Shown: one piece after another, positions 50,686 to 61,400 of the stretch | Position numbering within the stretch: the first letter of the stretch is position 1 | Layout of the letters: each line of letters begins with the position of its first letter | Origin: Streptomyces sp. DH24 | Lineage (GTDB): Bacteria; Actinomycetota; Actinomycetes; Streptomycetales; Streptomycetaceae | DNA: 64,000 bases | Direction: 5' to 3' | Assembly: GCF_029813775.1 (NCBI RefSeq) | Contig: NZ_JARVKW010000011.1 | Location: forward strand, 118,446-182,445 | Program-made: the position numbers and the translations under genes | The notes under the pieces: model-generated | Seen by the model: only the letters and a program-made list of their open reading frames with translations | Told to the model about the DNA's origin: nothing | The model's database searches: none

Positions 50686-51075
50686 TCATGCCTGCCCGGC
50701 GGGACATTTTTTCCGGGGTCGGTCCCCGTCCACGGGATCGGGGACGAACAGCGGAATCTCGCGGTCCGTCTTCTCGCGGTGTCCGGCGTACGGCGGGAAC
50801 GCCGCGACGGCGCGCTGCCACCACTCGGCCTTGTCCGCGCCGGAGATCTCACGCGCGGTCATGTCGCGCTTCACCGGCCCGTCCTGGAGCTCCACCCGCG
50901 GGCCGGCCCTGAGGTTGTCGTACCGGACGGGGTGCTTCGGCGATCCGCCGAGGGAGGCGACCACGGCGTACCGCCCCGCGTGCTCGACGCGCATCAGCGG
51001 GGTCTTGCGCAGCTTCCCGGACCGGGCGCCCCGGCTCGTCGGCACGACCAGGACGAGCACGGCCGCGCCCGCCAC
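50686..51075 (-). pseudogene. N-terminally truncated F420-dependent nitroreductase (Ddn family)
   Basis: The frame encodes the core and C-terminus of a deazaflavin-dependent nitroreductase: [53 protein letters not shown], then [28 protein letters not shown]. Relatives carry about 25-40 more residues before the ILTTxGAKSGK strand. Upstream sequence belongs to the neighbouring secreted-protein gene, ending 15 nt before the only plausible start (GTG 51075, weak ribosome site). The usual PxWYYNL is PVRYDNL. A 129-aa product may be made but is probably inactive. Confidence 0.65.
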
Positions 51076-51089
51076 CCCGGCCGACGGCG

Positions 51090-51941
51090 CTAACGGCAGC
51101 CGACCGTGGGCCCCTGCACCATCCCGCCGGTGTAGAGGGCCTGCCCGCGCGGCATCCAGTAGCCCAGCTTCGACACCACCGTGGAACAGGCCGACCCGAG
51201 CGTGACCCGTACCTTCACGGTGGCCGGGCGGCCCGGTTGGAGGTCGGTGAGCGCGCAGTCCACGGCGTACGTGAGCCGGGCCTTCGAGGGATGCCGGCCC
51301 ACCAGCGGGTTCACGCACCGGGCGTCGGCCGTGCCGATCCGGACGCCCGACTCCTCCTCGCCGATGAGCCCGAACCGCGCGCTGCCGTCGCCCGCTTCGC
51401 TGTCGCGGAAGACCCGGTAGGTGAGCGTGGTCGTCGCGCCGCGCCGCAGCGTGCGCCGGTCGACCTCCACGCGGTGCGTGGCCGCCCGCTTCGGCGCGGT
51501 CAGGGTGAGCGTGGCGCGGACGGTGCCCCGCAGGTCCACCCCCGCGGGCGCGGAGCGGACCCGCACCGTGGCCGTGACGTCGTACGCCCCGGGCCCCGGG
51601 TACGGCTGCGAACCGGGCAGCGTCCCGGAGGCCACCGTCGCGCCGGCCCGCCGCGCGGTCCACGTGCCGGACGTCAGGCAGGAGTGGCGGACCTTGGTGC
51701 CGCCCCGTGAGCAGGTCGCCGGGGCCGACAGCGCCATCATGGGGGTGCCGCTGCCCGCGCACAGGGACACCTCGGCGCGTTCGACGTGCGCGCCGCGCAG
51801 CACGCCCGCCGGCGCGCACAGTGTCGCCGGCACGTCTGCCTCCGGCCGCGGGTCCGGCCCGCCCCACGCGGGCGCGACCAGGGCGAGGGACAGCCCGGCC
51901 GCCCCCGCGAGAATCCGCAACGTCGTCCTGTGAACCCGCAC
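51090..51941 (-). CDS. Secreted protein of unknown function
   Basis: A 283-aa exported protein with a signal peptide ([21 protein letters not shown]). The mature part is beta-rich, with repeated immunoglobulin-like or CARDB-like strands ([49 protein letters not shown]) and several cysteines that could form disulfides. I do not recognise a family. GTG at 51941 has GGAGG only 4 nt upstream. It lies 15 nt before the truncated nitroreductase frame. Confidence 0.75.
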   Translation of the reverse strand: MRVHRTTLRILAGAAGLSLALVAPAWGGPDPRPEADVPATLCAPAGVLRGAHVERAEVSLCAGSGTPMMALSAPATCSRGGTKVRHSCLTSGTWTARRAGATVASGTLPGSQPYPGPGAYDVTATVRVRSAPAGVDLRGTVRATLTLTAPKRAATHRVEVDRRTLRRGATTTLTYRVFRDSEAGDGSARFGLIGEEESGVRIGTADARCVNPLVGRHPSKARLTYAVDCALTDLQPGRPATVKVRVTLGSACSTVVSKLGYWMPRGQALYTGGMVQGPTVGCR

Positions 51942-52151
51942 AAGTCCTCCCGCACGCCACCCGCCGGCCGGACGCCGGTCGTCTGCGCCGAGCATGCGGC
52001 AGCGGCCCGGCCGGCCGGCCGCTCCCACGCCGGGCCGTCACCTGCGGGCAGCAACGGCGCCGCCCCGTCCGGCCGGTGCGCGGGCCCGGACTTCGAGCGC
52101 GCACGAAGACGTACGCTCCCCGTGGTACCCCCGACGGCAGGAGCAGCAACG

Positions 52152-53120
52152 ATGCAGTACGTGAAGCTCGGTTCGACGGGTCTCGACGTGTCGCGGATCT
52201 GTCTGGGCTGCATGACCTACGGCCTTCCCGACCGCGGCGCGCACGAGTGGACCCTCGACGAGGAGGCCTCACGCCCGTTGATCCGGCAGGCGCTGGACGC
52301 CGGCATCAACTTCTTCGACACCGCGAACGTCTACTCCGACGGCACCAGCGAGGAGATCGTCGGCCGGGCCCTGCGCGACTTCGCGCGCCGCGACGAGATC
52401 GTGCTCGCCACCAAGGTGCACGGCCGGATGCGGCCCGGGCCCAACGGCGGCGGCCTGTCCCGCAAGGCGATCATGACCGAGATCGACCGCAGCCTCGACC
52501 GCCTCGGCACCGACCACGTCGACCTCTACCAGATCCACCGCTGGGACCCGCACACCCCGGTCGAGGAGACCATGGAGGCCCTGCACGACCTGGTGAAGGC
52601 GGGCAAGGTGCGCTACATCGGGGCGAGTTCGATGTACGCGTGGCAGTTCTCGAAGGCCCAGTACACCGCCCGCATGAACGGCTGGACGCCGTTCGTGTCG
52701 ATGCAGAACCACTACAACCTCATCTACCGCGAGGAGGAGCGCGAGATGCTGCCGCTCTGCGCGGACCAGGGCGTCGGCGTCCTGCCGTGGAGCCCGCTGG
52801 CCCGCGGCAGGCTGACCCGGGACTGGGGCGCCACCACCGAGCGCAGCGCCACCGACCGCTTCGGCAGCACCCTCTACCAGGACGGCGACCGGGCCGTCGT
52901 CGAGGCCGTCGCCCGCATCGCCGGGGCGCGGGGCGTACCGCGCGCCCGGGTGGCCCTGGCCTGGCTGCTGCACCAGGACACCGTGACCGCCCCGATCGTG
53001 GGCGCGGCCAGGCCGCAGCACCTGGAGGACGCGGTGGCCGCGGTGGAACTCGCCCTCACCGACAAGGAGATCGAGGAACTGGAGCGGCCCTACGCTCCGC
53101 ACCCGGTCGCCGGGCACTGA
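52152..53120 (+). CDS. Aldo/keto reductase
   Basis: A 322-aa AKR with the catalytic tetrad Asp56, Tyr61 ([11 protein letters not shown]), Lys88 (LATKVHG) and His129 (LYQIHRWDP), and the NADPH-binding [12 protein letters not shown] and [15 protein letters not shown]. It resembles the YajO/Tas-like group ([24 protein letters not shown]) that reduces aldehydes or sugars. ATG at 52152 follows CAGGAG. It stands alone. Confidence 0.9.
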   Translation: MQYVKLGSTGLDVSRICLGCMTYGLPDRGAHEWTLDEEASRPLIRQALDAGINFFDTANVYSDGTSEEIVGRALRDFARRDEIVLATKVHGRMRPGPNGGGLSRKAIMTEIDRSLDRLGTDHVDLYQIHRWDPHTPVEETMEALHDLVKAGKVRYIGASSMYAWQFSKAQYTARMNGWTPFVSMQNHYNLIYREEEREMLPLCADQGVGVLPWSPLARGRLTRDWGATTERSATDRFGSTLYQDGDRAVVEAVARIAGARGVPRARVALAWLLHQDTVTAPIVGAARPQHLEDAVAAVELALTDKEIEELERPYAPHPVAGH

Positions 53121-53138
53121 ACCCCCGGTCCGGGGGCG

Positions 53139-53966
53139 CTAGTGCGGGCCGTGCGGAGCGAACTCCGTGCCGCACGGCCCGGCGCCCTCGCTCTCCGGGA
53201 GGACCACCCGCTCCCCGTCCATCGTCAGCGTCCGGTAGAAGTCGCCGATCCGCTGCGCCGAACGGCCCACGTAGTGCCCGATGAACGACCGGCGGAACCG
53301 GTCGGCGCTGCGGTTGGGCCGCGAGCCGTGCACCAGGCTGCCGTTGAAGAACAGGACGTCCCCCGGCGCCATGTCGACCGGCACGGCCTTGAGACCGGGC
53401 GGCGGCGGCACGTACTCCCGCGCGAACGACACGGCCGCGTCCGCCTCCTTTGGGCAGAACAGGTCCATGCGGTGCGTGCCCGGCACCACCTCCAGGCCGC
53501 CGTTGACCCGGTCGACGACGTCGCAGGCCAGCCACGCCGCCACACAGGTGCCCGGCTCCACCCGGAGATAGAAGTTGTCCTGGTGCGGCGCCTGCCCCCG
53601 CGCGCCGGGCGGCTTGAAGTAGAACATGCTCTGCGCGGCGAGGACCTCCTCCCCGAACAGCACCTCCAGCACCGCCCGCAGCCGCGCGTCCAGCAGCACG
53701 CGCCGCGCCACGTCGTTGATCTCGTGCGGGTGCATCACCCGGGGGTACGCGTCCAGCGGGTCGGTGCCGGGCCCGGCGGCGCGGGGCGTGAAGTGCCCGG
53801 GCACCGGCCCCGCCGCGTGCAGTGCCGCGAACTCGGCGCACAGCCGCTCCACCTCGTCCCTCCCGAACAGCCCGCGCACCACCGTGAAGCCGTCCTCCCG
53901 GTACCGCCGCAGCCCGTCCCGGGTGAGGATGGAAGCGCCGGCGGCGTCCTTGCCCGTGACTGTCAT
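53139..53966 (-). CDS. Phytanoyl-CoA dioxygenase (PhyH) family protein
   Basis: A 275-aa Fe(II)/2-oxoglutarate dioxygenase. The metal triad is His128-x-Asp130 (APHQDNFYL) and His213 (NGSLVHGSRPNRS), with an Arg-containing end (RRSFIGHYVG) for 2-oxoglutarate. ATG at 53966 follows GGAGGGCTC. It is divergent from an AraC regulator with only 78 bp between starts, a common pairing in which AraC controls hydroxylation of a carbon source or secondary metabolite. The substrate is unknown. Confidence 0.9.
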   Translation of the reverse strand: MTVTGKDAAGASILTRDGLRRYREDGFTVVRGLFGRDEVERLCAEFAALHAAGPVPGHFTPRAAGPGTDPLDAYPRVMHPHEINDVARRVLLDARLRAVLEVLFGEEVLAAQSMFYFKPPGARGQAPHQDNFYLRVEPGTCVAAWLACDVVDRVNGGLEVVPGTHRMDLFCPKEADAAVSFAREYVPPPPGLKAVPVDMAPGDVLFFNGSLVHGSRPNRSADRFRRSFIGHYVGRSAQRIGDFYRTLTMDGERVVLPESEGAGPCGTEFAPHGPH

Positions 53967-54044
53967 GAGCCCTCCTCGTCCGACCGTTGTCCCACCGTCC
54001 CTCGCCCGCCACGCTAGGCCGCCGGCCGCCGACGGAGGATGCCC

Positions 54045-54971
54045 ATGTGTGCTGACGGACTGCCCGGGACTGCTGCGGCGGCCGACCCCGCTCCGCCGCC
54101 GGGCCTGGTGGTCGTCGGCCGGTTCGACCAGCCGCCCGGCTACGTCGTGAACCGTCCGCACGGCGCCGACAGCTGGCTGTTCACCTGGACGACCGGCGGC
54201 CACGGCCGGCTGCGCCAGGGCACCGCCGGAGTCCGGGCGGGCGCCGGGCACCTCGTCGTGCTCGCCCCCGGCACCCCGCACGGCTACGGCGTCGCGCCGG
54301 GCGCCCCGCACTGGCGGTTCTGGTGGGCGCACTGCCAGGCCAGGCCCTCCTGGGCGCCCTGGCTGCGCCCGTACGACGCCGGCGACGGCATGTACGTCGT
54401 CGGCCCGGCCCCGACCGCGCTGCACGACCGAGTCGGGGAGGCGTTCCGCCGGATGCGGGCCGCCGCCCGCTGGACCGGAACCGGGGCACCGCCCACCGGG
54501 ACCCCCGACGACGACCGGGTCGCCGTGGCGCACGGCACCGCCGCCCGGGAACTCGCCCTGTGCGCGCTGGAGGAGGTCGTCCTGCTCACCGCCGCGAGCG
54601 CCGGGGCCCCGCCCGCCCGGCCCGGCGCCGACGCCCGGATCCGCCGGGCCGAGGCGCTCATCGCCGCCGACCCGGGCGCCCCGCACTCCGTGCGCTCGCT
54701 CGCCGCGGCCGTCGCCCTGTCACCGTCCCGGTTCGCCCACCTGTTCACCCGGCAACTGGGCCGGTCCCCGATGCGGGCGCTGCGCGAGGCGCGGCTGCGG
54801 CACGCCGCCCGCCTGCTGGAGAGCACCGACCTGTCCGTGGACCGGGTCGCCGCCGCGTCGGGCTTCGCCAGCCCGTTCCACTTCAACCGGGTCTTCCGGG
54901 AGCGCTACGGAGTGCCGCCGGGCGCCTACCGCGCGGGGTACGGCGGGGGAGCGGCGCCGCCAGGGAACTGA
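54045..54971 (+). CDS. AraC family regulator (AraC-type cupin plus HTH)
   Basis: A 308-aa regulator. The N-terminal sugar-sensing cupin (DSWLFTWTTGGHGRLRQGTAGVRAGAGHLVVLAPGTPHGYG) precedes the AraC double helix-turn-helix (SVRSLAAAVALSPSRFAHLFTRQLGRSPMRALREARLRHAARLLESTDLSVDRVAAASGFASPFHFNRVFRERYGVPPGAYR). ATG at 54045 was chosen because GGAGG lies at proper spacing; the ATG at 54039 touches it. The divergent PhyH gene is the probable target. Confidence 0.9.
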   Translation: MCADGLPGTAAAADPAPPPGLVVVGRFDQPPGYVVNRPHGADSWLFTWTTGGHGRLRQGTAGVRAGAGHLVVLAPGTPHGYGVAPGAPHWRFWWAHCQARPSWAPWLRPYDAGDGMYVVGPAPTALHDRVGEAFRRMRAAARWTGTGAPPTGTPDDDRVAVAHGTAARELALCALEEVVLLTAASAGAPPARPGADARIRRAEALIAADPGAPHSVRSLAAAVALSPSRFAHLFTRQLGRSPMRALREARLRHAARLLESTDLSVDRVAAASGFASPFHFNRVFRERYGVPPGAYRAGYGGGAAPPGN

Positions 54972-55029
54972 CGCCCACCCGGACGGCCCGGCGAGGAGGC
55001 CTCGAGGAGGGCCGGCGTGGGACAGGACG

Positions 55030-55722
55030 TCAGGCTCCGCTGCCCGGGGCGAAGACCGTGAGGAAGACCGACGACTCGTTGCCGCCGACCGGCACCTCCC
55101 CGGCCTTCCACGTCACCTTCAGGGAGGTCCGCTCGTCCGGCGGCGTCACCAGCAGCGCCGCCGGTGTGGCCGTCCGGGCGCCGCTCGTCTGCGGGGAGGC
55201 GAAGGACAGCCCCGCCCAGGCGCTGTCGCCCGGGTCCAGGGTCACGGTCGCGGGGGTGAAGCCGGGCCCGCGCTTCGGGTCGGGCCCGAGCTGCCTGCCG
55301 TCGGCGTCCACGAAGGCGGCGCCCGGATAGCCGTACACGGTGCACGTACGGGACGAGGTGTTCGTCAGGACCACGGGGAAGTTGCGCTGCCCGGCGCCGG
55401 GGTCGACGCGGCCGACGGACGCGCGCAGCTCGGCGGTGTGGCAGCGGCTCCGGTCGGCGCCGTCACCCCCCTCGGCGGTGGACGGGGCCTTCTCGGACGG
55501 GGCCTTCTCGGGCGGGGTCTTCTGGGACGGGGCCGGTTCGGCGGGTGCGGACCCGGGCGGGGTGCGGTCGGCGGGGTCCGCCGCGGGGCTGCTCGTGGCG
55601 GGCATGCGCTGGGGCGCTGTCGCGGAGCCGCCGGAGCCCTCGCAGGCGGTGAGCGTGCCCAGCAGAGCCAGCGCACCGGCGAGCAGGGCGGCCCGGGGGA
55701 CGGACGAGGACGTGTTCGCCAT
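55030..55722 (-). CDS. DUF4232 lipoprotein
   Basis: A 230-aa lipoprotein. The signal ends in LLGTLTACEG (lipobox Cys27). A Pro/Ala/Glu-rich linker with repeated PPEKAPSEKAPS leads to a DUF4232 domain (CHTAELRASVGRVDPGAGQRNFPVVLTNTSSRTCTVYGYPGAAFVD), whose cysteines probably pair. ATG at 55722 follows AGGAGTGGAG. The domain is common in actinomycete cell-surface proteins; its function is unknown. Confidence 0.88.
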   Translation of the reverse strand: MANTSSSVPRAALLAGALALLGTLTACEGSGGSATAPQRMPATSSPAADPADRTPPGSAPAEPAPSQKTPPEKAPSEKAPSTAEGGDGADRSRCHTAELRASVGRVDPGAGQRNFPVVLTNTSSRTCTVYGYPGAAFVDADGRQLGPDPKRGPGFTPATVTLDPGDSAWAGLSFASPQTSGARTATPAALLVTPPDERTSLKVTWKAGEVPVGGNESSVFLTVFAPGSGA

Positions 55723-55814
55723 GGTTCTCCACTCCTGGAGGTTCCCTCCTGGTGAGTGTCCCCCGCACGGCGCGTTCAACGCCCGACGGGCGCCGGGCGG
55801 GCGGAAGTTGGCGT

Positions 55815-58196
55815 TCACATCTCGTCGAGAAGGGCCAGCTCCGCCCAGATGGTCTTGCCCTCCGGCGTGTGCCTGCTGCCCCAGCGCTGGGTGAGCTGGG
55901 CGACCAGCAGCAGCCCGCGGCCCCCCTCGTCCCACGTCTTGGCGCGGCGCAGGTGCGGCGCCGTGGGGCTGGTGTCGGACACCTCGCAGATCAGCGTCGA
56001 CTCGTCGTGGATCAGCCGCAGCCGGATCGGCGGGGCGCCGTACCGGATCGCGTTGGTGACCAGCTCGCTCACGACGAGCTCCGTGGTGAACGACGCGGCG
56101 TCCAGATGCCAGACGGCGAGCTGGTCGAGGACCTGCTTGCGCACGGGGGCCACCAGCGCCGGGTCGGCGGGGATGTCCCAGGTGGCGACCTGGGAGGCGG
56201 GCAGGCCCCGGGTGCGGGCCAGCAGCAGCGCCACGTCGTCGGCGGCGCCGCCCGCCGGGAGCAGGGCGTGCAGCACCCGGTCGCACGCCTCGTCCAGTGA
56301 GCCGGAGGACGCCGCCAGGGCCTCGCACAGGATGTCCCGGCCGGTGTCGACGTCCCGGTCGCGGTGTTCGAGCAGCCCGTCGGTGTAGAACGCCAGCACG
56401 CTGCCCTCGCGCAGGCTCAGCTCGGCCGACTCGAAGGGCAGCCCGCCCAGGCCGAGCGGCGGACCGGCGGGCAGGTCGACCGGCACGGGCGGCCCGTCCG
56501 GCGGGACCAGCACCGGCGCCGGATGCCCGGCCCGGGCCAGCGTGCAGCGCCGCGACATCGGGTCGTACACCGCGTACAGGCAGGTCGCGCCGACCTCGCC
56601 GGTGCTGTCGTCGTCGCCGGACTCCGCGGAGAGCCGGACGACCAGGTCGTCGAGGTGGGTGAGCAGTTCGTCCGGGGGCAGGTCGATGTCGGCGAGCGTG
56701 CGCACGGCGGTCCGCAGCCGGCCCATGGTGGCCGACGCCTGGATGCCGTGGCCGACGACGTCGCCGACCACCATGGCGACCCGCAAGCCCGACAGCGGGA
56801 TCACGTCGAACCAGTCGCCGCCCACCCCGGCGCGCGCGGCCGGCAGATAGCGGGACGCCGCCTGCACGGCGACGGTGCCCGGCAGCCACCGGGGGAGCAG
56901 GCTGCGCTGGAGGGTGAGGGTGGTCTCGCGCTCGCGGGAGTAGCGGCGGGCGTTGTCGATGCAGACGGCGGCGCGCGCCGAGACCTCCTCGGCGAGGAGC
57001 ACGTCGTCGCGGGTGAACGGGTCGGGGCGGCGGAAGCGGGTGAAGACGGCGACGCCGAGGGTCGCGCCGCGCGCCTGGAGCGGGACGGACATCGTCGCGT
57101 GGACGCCGGACCGCCGGAACCGCTCCAGGCGTTCCGCGTCCCGGGTGAGCCACGGGTCGAGCTCCTCGGACGGCACGGCCGCCACGACCGTACGGCCCGC
57201 GGTCAGGGAGTCGGCCTGCGGGGAGCCGGCCGGGTGGACGTCGATCTGCCCCGGCTCGGACAGCGCCTCGGGGCTGCCGGGGTTGACCGACCGGTGGGCC
57301 GTCCGGCGCAGGCTGACCGGTGCCGTCAGCGGGCCGGTGGGCTCGCCGCCGTCCGGCGTGTCGAGCAGGTCGACGCTGACGAAGTCGGCCAGCGCGGGCA
57401 CGCACACGTCCGCCAGCTCCTGGGCGGTGCGGGTCACGTCGAGGGTGGTGCCGATCCGGACGCTCGCCTCGTTGACGAGCTGGAGCCGCTCCCGGGCACG
57501 GAACTGCTCGGTGAAGTCGTGCGCGGTCACGCAGACGCCCCGCACCCGGCCCTCGGCGTCGGTGAGGGGCGCGATCCGGGCCAGCCAGGCGTGCGCCCGG
57601 CGTTCCGAGCTGGCCCTCAGATGCGTGTGCATGTCGTACCGGCGGCCGGTGGCGAGGACCTGGCGCATGTGCCGTTCGAGCTCGACGCTCTGCGGCCGGT
57701 CGTTGATGTCGGTGGCGCGCAGGCCCTTGATGCGGGCGGCGGGCAGCCCGATCAGCTCCGTCATGGCGTCGTTGGCGCCGCGCAGCCGCAGCCGCTCGTC
57801 GTAGATCATCGTGGCGCACGGAGACTGTGTCAGGGCCGCCCTGACCAGCGGGTCCTCCTGTCGTGCGGGGCCGACCTCGGGGAGTGGGGCGACCGCGAAC
57901 CAGTGGCCGGGGCTGTCCTCCTCCGGGGGGCGGCGATGGGCCAGCACCCACACGGGGACGGTGTGGCCGTCGCGGTGGCGCAGTACGAGCGTGCCGCTCC
58001 AGCGGGCCCGGCCGGGTCCGGGCGGGGCGGGTGCCGAGCCGTCGGCGAGCAGGCCGGCGGCGGAGTGGCCGACCACGTCGGCGGCCGGATGGCCGAGCAG
58101 CAGGCGAGCACCCTCGTTCCACTCGCGGAGGATGCCGGTCGCGTCGACGACAGCCCGTGCCGCGTCGGCATCGTCGAACGGGTTGACCGGACTCAT
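55815..58196 (-). CDS. PAS-PAS-GAF-SpoIIE phosphatase with C-terminal RsbW-like ATPase domain
   Basis: A 793-aa multidomain signalling protein. In order: two PAS-like domains (about residues 5-95 and 120-240), a GAF domain (about 260-400, VPLQARGATLGVAVFTRF), a PP2C-type SpoIIE phosphatase (about 430-640; GGDWFDVIPL, VGDVVGHGIQA, LAFYTDGLLEHRD) and a GHKL ATPase domain (about 660-790; TTELVVSELVTNAIRYG, GRGLLLVAQL). Such proteins control partner-switching sigma systems. ATG at 58196 was chosen for GGAG; GTG at 58223 is an alternative. Confidence 0.92.
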   Translation of the reverse strand: MSPVNPFDDADAARAVVDATGILREWNEGARLLLGHPAADVVGHSAAGLLADGSAPAPPGPGRARWSGTLVLRHRDGHTVPVWVLAHRRPPEEDSPGHWFAVAPLPEVGPARQEDPLVRAALTQSPCATMIYDERLRLRGANDAMTELIGLPAARIKGLRATDINDRPQSVELERHMRQVLATGRRYDMHTHLRASSERRAHAWLARIAPLTDAEGRVRGVCVTAHDFTEQFRARERLQLVNEASVRIGTTLDVTRTAQELADVCVPALADFVSVDLLDTPDGGEPTGPLTAPVSLRRTAHRSVNPGSPEALSEPGQIDVHPAGSPQADSLTAGRTVVAAVPSEELDPWLTRDAERLERFRRSGVHATMSVPLQARGATLGVAVFTRFRRPDPFTRDDVLLAEEVSARAAVCIDNARRYSRERETTLTLQRSLLPRWLPGTVAVQAASRYLPAARAGVGGDWFDVIPLSGLRVAMVVGDVVGHGIQASATMGRLRTAVRTLADIDLPPDELLTHLDDLVVRLSAESGDDDSTGEVGATCLYAVYDPMSRRCTLARAGHPAPVLVPPDGPPVPVDLPAGPPLGLGGLPFESAELSLREGSVLAFYTDGLLEHRDRDVDTGRDILCEALAASSGSLDEACDRVLHALLPAGGAADDVALLLARTRGLPASQVATWDIPADPALVAPVRKQVLDQLAVWHLDAASFTTELVVSELVTNAIRYGAPPIRLRLIHDESTLICEVSDTSPTAPHLRRAKTWDEGGRGLLLVAQLTQRWGSRHTPEGKTIWAELALLDEM

Positions 58197-58338
58197 CGTC
58201 GCCACTCCATCGCGGACACTCACAGTGAACAGGCGGCGTCACTTGGGCTCCAGCCTAGTGCGTGCGGGCCCGGCATGGACCCGAACGTGCGTTGCCGACG
58301 GCTCGGGCGGTGGCGCCGCAACGGAGCGGACGTGGTCT

Positions 58339-58357
58339 TCGAAAGAGTTTCCGAAAC
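58339..58357 (+). promoter_or_regulatory. TCGAAA-GAG-TTTC / GTTTCCGAAAC palindromes before the GH2 gene
   Basis: TCGAAA (58339-58344) and TTTCCGA (58348-58354) form an imperfect inverted repeat, and GTTTCCGAAAC (58347-58357) is a perfect one. They recall the CGAAA-N-TTTCG operators of Streptomyces xylan genes. The spacing to the GH2 start is about 110 nt. Confidence 0.4.
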
Positions 58358-58465
58358 AGTAGAGGGCTCCCGCACCCTTGACGGTCACACCCGGCGGGCC
58401 GTCAGAATCTGTGCGTTCGCGATCAGTTGTGTGTACTTCTGCGTCCTCGTGAGGGAGAGCCGCCC

Positions 58466-61400
58466 ATGACGGTCACTCGGAGATCGGTTCTCGTCGCCTC
58501 CGCGGCCACCCCGGCGGCGGGAGCGCTCCTGGGGGCGCCGCCGGCCACGGCCGCCGAGCCCGCGGCGGCCGCACCGGGCAGGCACACGGTCCCCCTGCGT
58601 GACGGCTGGCGCTTCGCGCTGGTCGATCCCGGCGGCATCACCGATCCCACCGCGCGTTCGCCGACGCAGCCGAGCCGGGCCACGACGACTCCGGGTGGCG
58701 CGAGGTGGCCGTCCCGCACGACTGGAGCATCGAGCAGACCCCGACCACCGAGCACGGCACCACCAGCGGCACCGGCTTCCTGCCCGGCGGCCTCGGGTGG
58801 TACCGCCTCGCCTTCACCCTGCCGCCCGCCTTCGCCGGCAAGCGGATCTCGGTGGAGTTCGACGGCGTCTACATGGACGCGCGCATCCACTGCAACGGCA
58901 CCGAGGCCGGCCGCCACCCCTACGGCTACACCGGATTCGCCCTGGACCTCACCGACCTGGTGCACACGGACGGCCGCACCGAGAACGTCCTCGCGGTCGA
59001 GGTGCGCAACCAGCTGCCGAGCAGCCGCTGGTACTCCGGCAGCGGCATCTACCGCGAGGCCCGCCTCGTCGTCACCGAGCCGGTGCACGTGGCGCGCTGG
59101 GGGACGTACGTCACGACACCGGAGATCACCGGGGAGCGGGCCGCCGTACGGGTGGCCACGACTGTGGTGAACGCGACGGGCACCGCCCGGCAGGTCGAGA
59201 TCCGGTCCCGGGTGACGGACCCCGACGGGCGCACCGTGGCCCGCGCCGCCTCCACGGTGGACGTCGGCGACGAGCGGACCGAGACCCACGAGCTCACCGT
59301 CCCCGATCCCGGACGGTGGGACATCGCCACCCCCGGGCACCGCTACACCCTGGTGACCGAGCTGCGCGTCGGCGGGCGCACCGTCGACACCTACCGCACC
59401 CCCTTCGGATTCCGCACCTTCCGCTTCGACCCGGACGAGGGCTTCCACCTCAACGGCCGCCACCACAAGATCAAGGGCGTCGACCTGCACCACGACCTGG
59501 GCGCGCTCGGCGCCGCCGTCAGCGCCGACGCGATCCGCAGACAGCTGACGATCATGCGGTCGATGGGCGTCAACGCGCTGCGCACCTCCCACAACCCGCC
59601 CGCGCCCGAGGTGATCGAGGCCTGCGAGGAACTGGGCATCGTGCTGCTGGTGGAGGCCTTCGACTGCTGGCGCACGGGCAAGAACCGCTACGACTACGGC
59701 CGGTTCTTCGACGAGTGGGGCGAGCAGGACGCCACCGAGATGGTGCGCGCGGCCCGCAACTCGCCGGCCGTGCTGATGTGGTCCATCGGCAACGAGGTCC
59801 CCGACTCCACGTCCACCGCCGGGCTCGCCATGGCCGACCGGATCATCACGGCGATCCGCGCCGCCGACGACACCCGCCCGCTGGTCATCGGCTCCGACAA
59901 GTACCGCCGCCTGCCCGCGAAGGGGTCCGCCGCCGACCTGATGCTGGCGAAGCTCGACGGGCTCGGGCTCAACTACAACACCGCCAAGTCGGTGGACGCG
60001 CTGCACGCCGCCTACCCGCACCTGTTCCTCTTCGAGTCGGAGTCGTCGTCGGAGACCTCCACGCGCGGCGCGTACCAGGAGCCCGAGCATCTCAACACGG
60101 GCGAGAACCACACCCCCGGCCGGCGGGCGACCTCCTCGTACGACAACAACCTCGCCTCCTGGACCATGAGCGGGGAGTACGGGCTCAAGAAGGACCGGGA
60201 CCGGAGGTGGTTCGCCGGGCAGTTCCTGTGGTCCGGCATCGACTACATCGGGGAGCCCACCCCGTACGACGTCTTCCCGGTGAAGGCCTGCTTCTTCGGC
60301 GCCGTCGACACGGCGGGCTTCCCGAAGGACATGTACCACCTGTTCCGCAGCCAGTGGACCGACGAGCCCATGGTCCACCTGCTGCCCATGACCTGGAACC
60401 ACCGGGAGGGCGACACCGTCGAGGTGTGGGCCTACGCCAACGTCGGCACCGTCGGGCTCTTCCTGAACGGCAGGTCCCTCGGCACCCGGACGTTCGACAC
60501 CAAGAAGACCGCCGACGGCCGGACCTACCTGGAGACGACCGAGGCGACCGGCGACGACAAGACCTTCACCGACGGCCCCCACCCCGGCAGTTACACCAGC
60601 CCGAACGGCAGCGCGGGCAAACTCCACCTGACCTGGCACGTGCCGTACGAGTCCGGCGAGTTGAAGGCTGTCGCGGTGCGCGACGGCAGGGTGGTCGCCA
60701 CCGACGTGCTGCGCACGGCGGGCGCCCCGCACGCGATTCGGCTGACGCCCGACCGCGACTCCGTGGCGGCCGACGGCCGTTCGCTGGTCTTCGTGACCGC
60801 CGAGATCGTCGACCGGCACGGCGTGGTGGTGCCGGACGCCGGGCACCTGATCGCCTTCGACGCGGCGGGCGGCTCCCTCGCCGGACTCGACAACGGCCGC
60901 CAGGAGAGCGCCGAGCGCTACCGGGCCACGACCCGCACCGCCTTCCACGGCAAGGCGCTCGCCATCGTCCGGTCCGGCACGCGGGAGGGAACCGTCGAGG
61001 TCACCGCGCGTGCGGAGGGGCTGCGCGCCGGCACGGCGACCGTGCGGGCGACCCCGGCGCGGTCCCGGGCGACCACCCCGGCGCCCGCCTTCCGCCCCGA
61101 CCACCCGGCGCCCCGCGCGTACCCGTTCGCGGACGCCAGTTACTCCGGCCGGCCCGACACCCTGCCCGCCGCGATGCTCGACGGCGACCCGGCGACCGGC
61201 TGGTCCAACGGCTTCCACAAGGCGGCGACCGCGCTGCTGCCCGCCTTCGACGGGGCCCGCCACGAGGACTGGGTGTCCGTCGACTACGGGCGGACGCGCG
61301 GCTTCGACCGCGTGGAGATGTCCTTCACGGTGGACGCGACGCACAGCCTGCCCGCGGAGGTGACCGTCGAGGTCTGGAACGGACGGGCCTACCGACCGGT

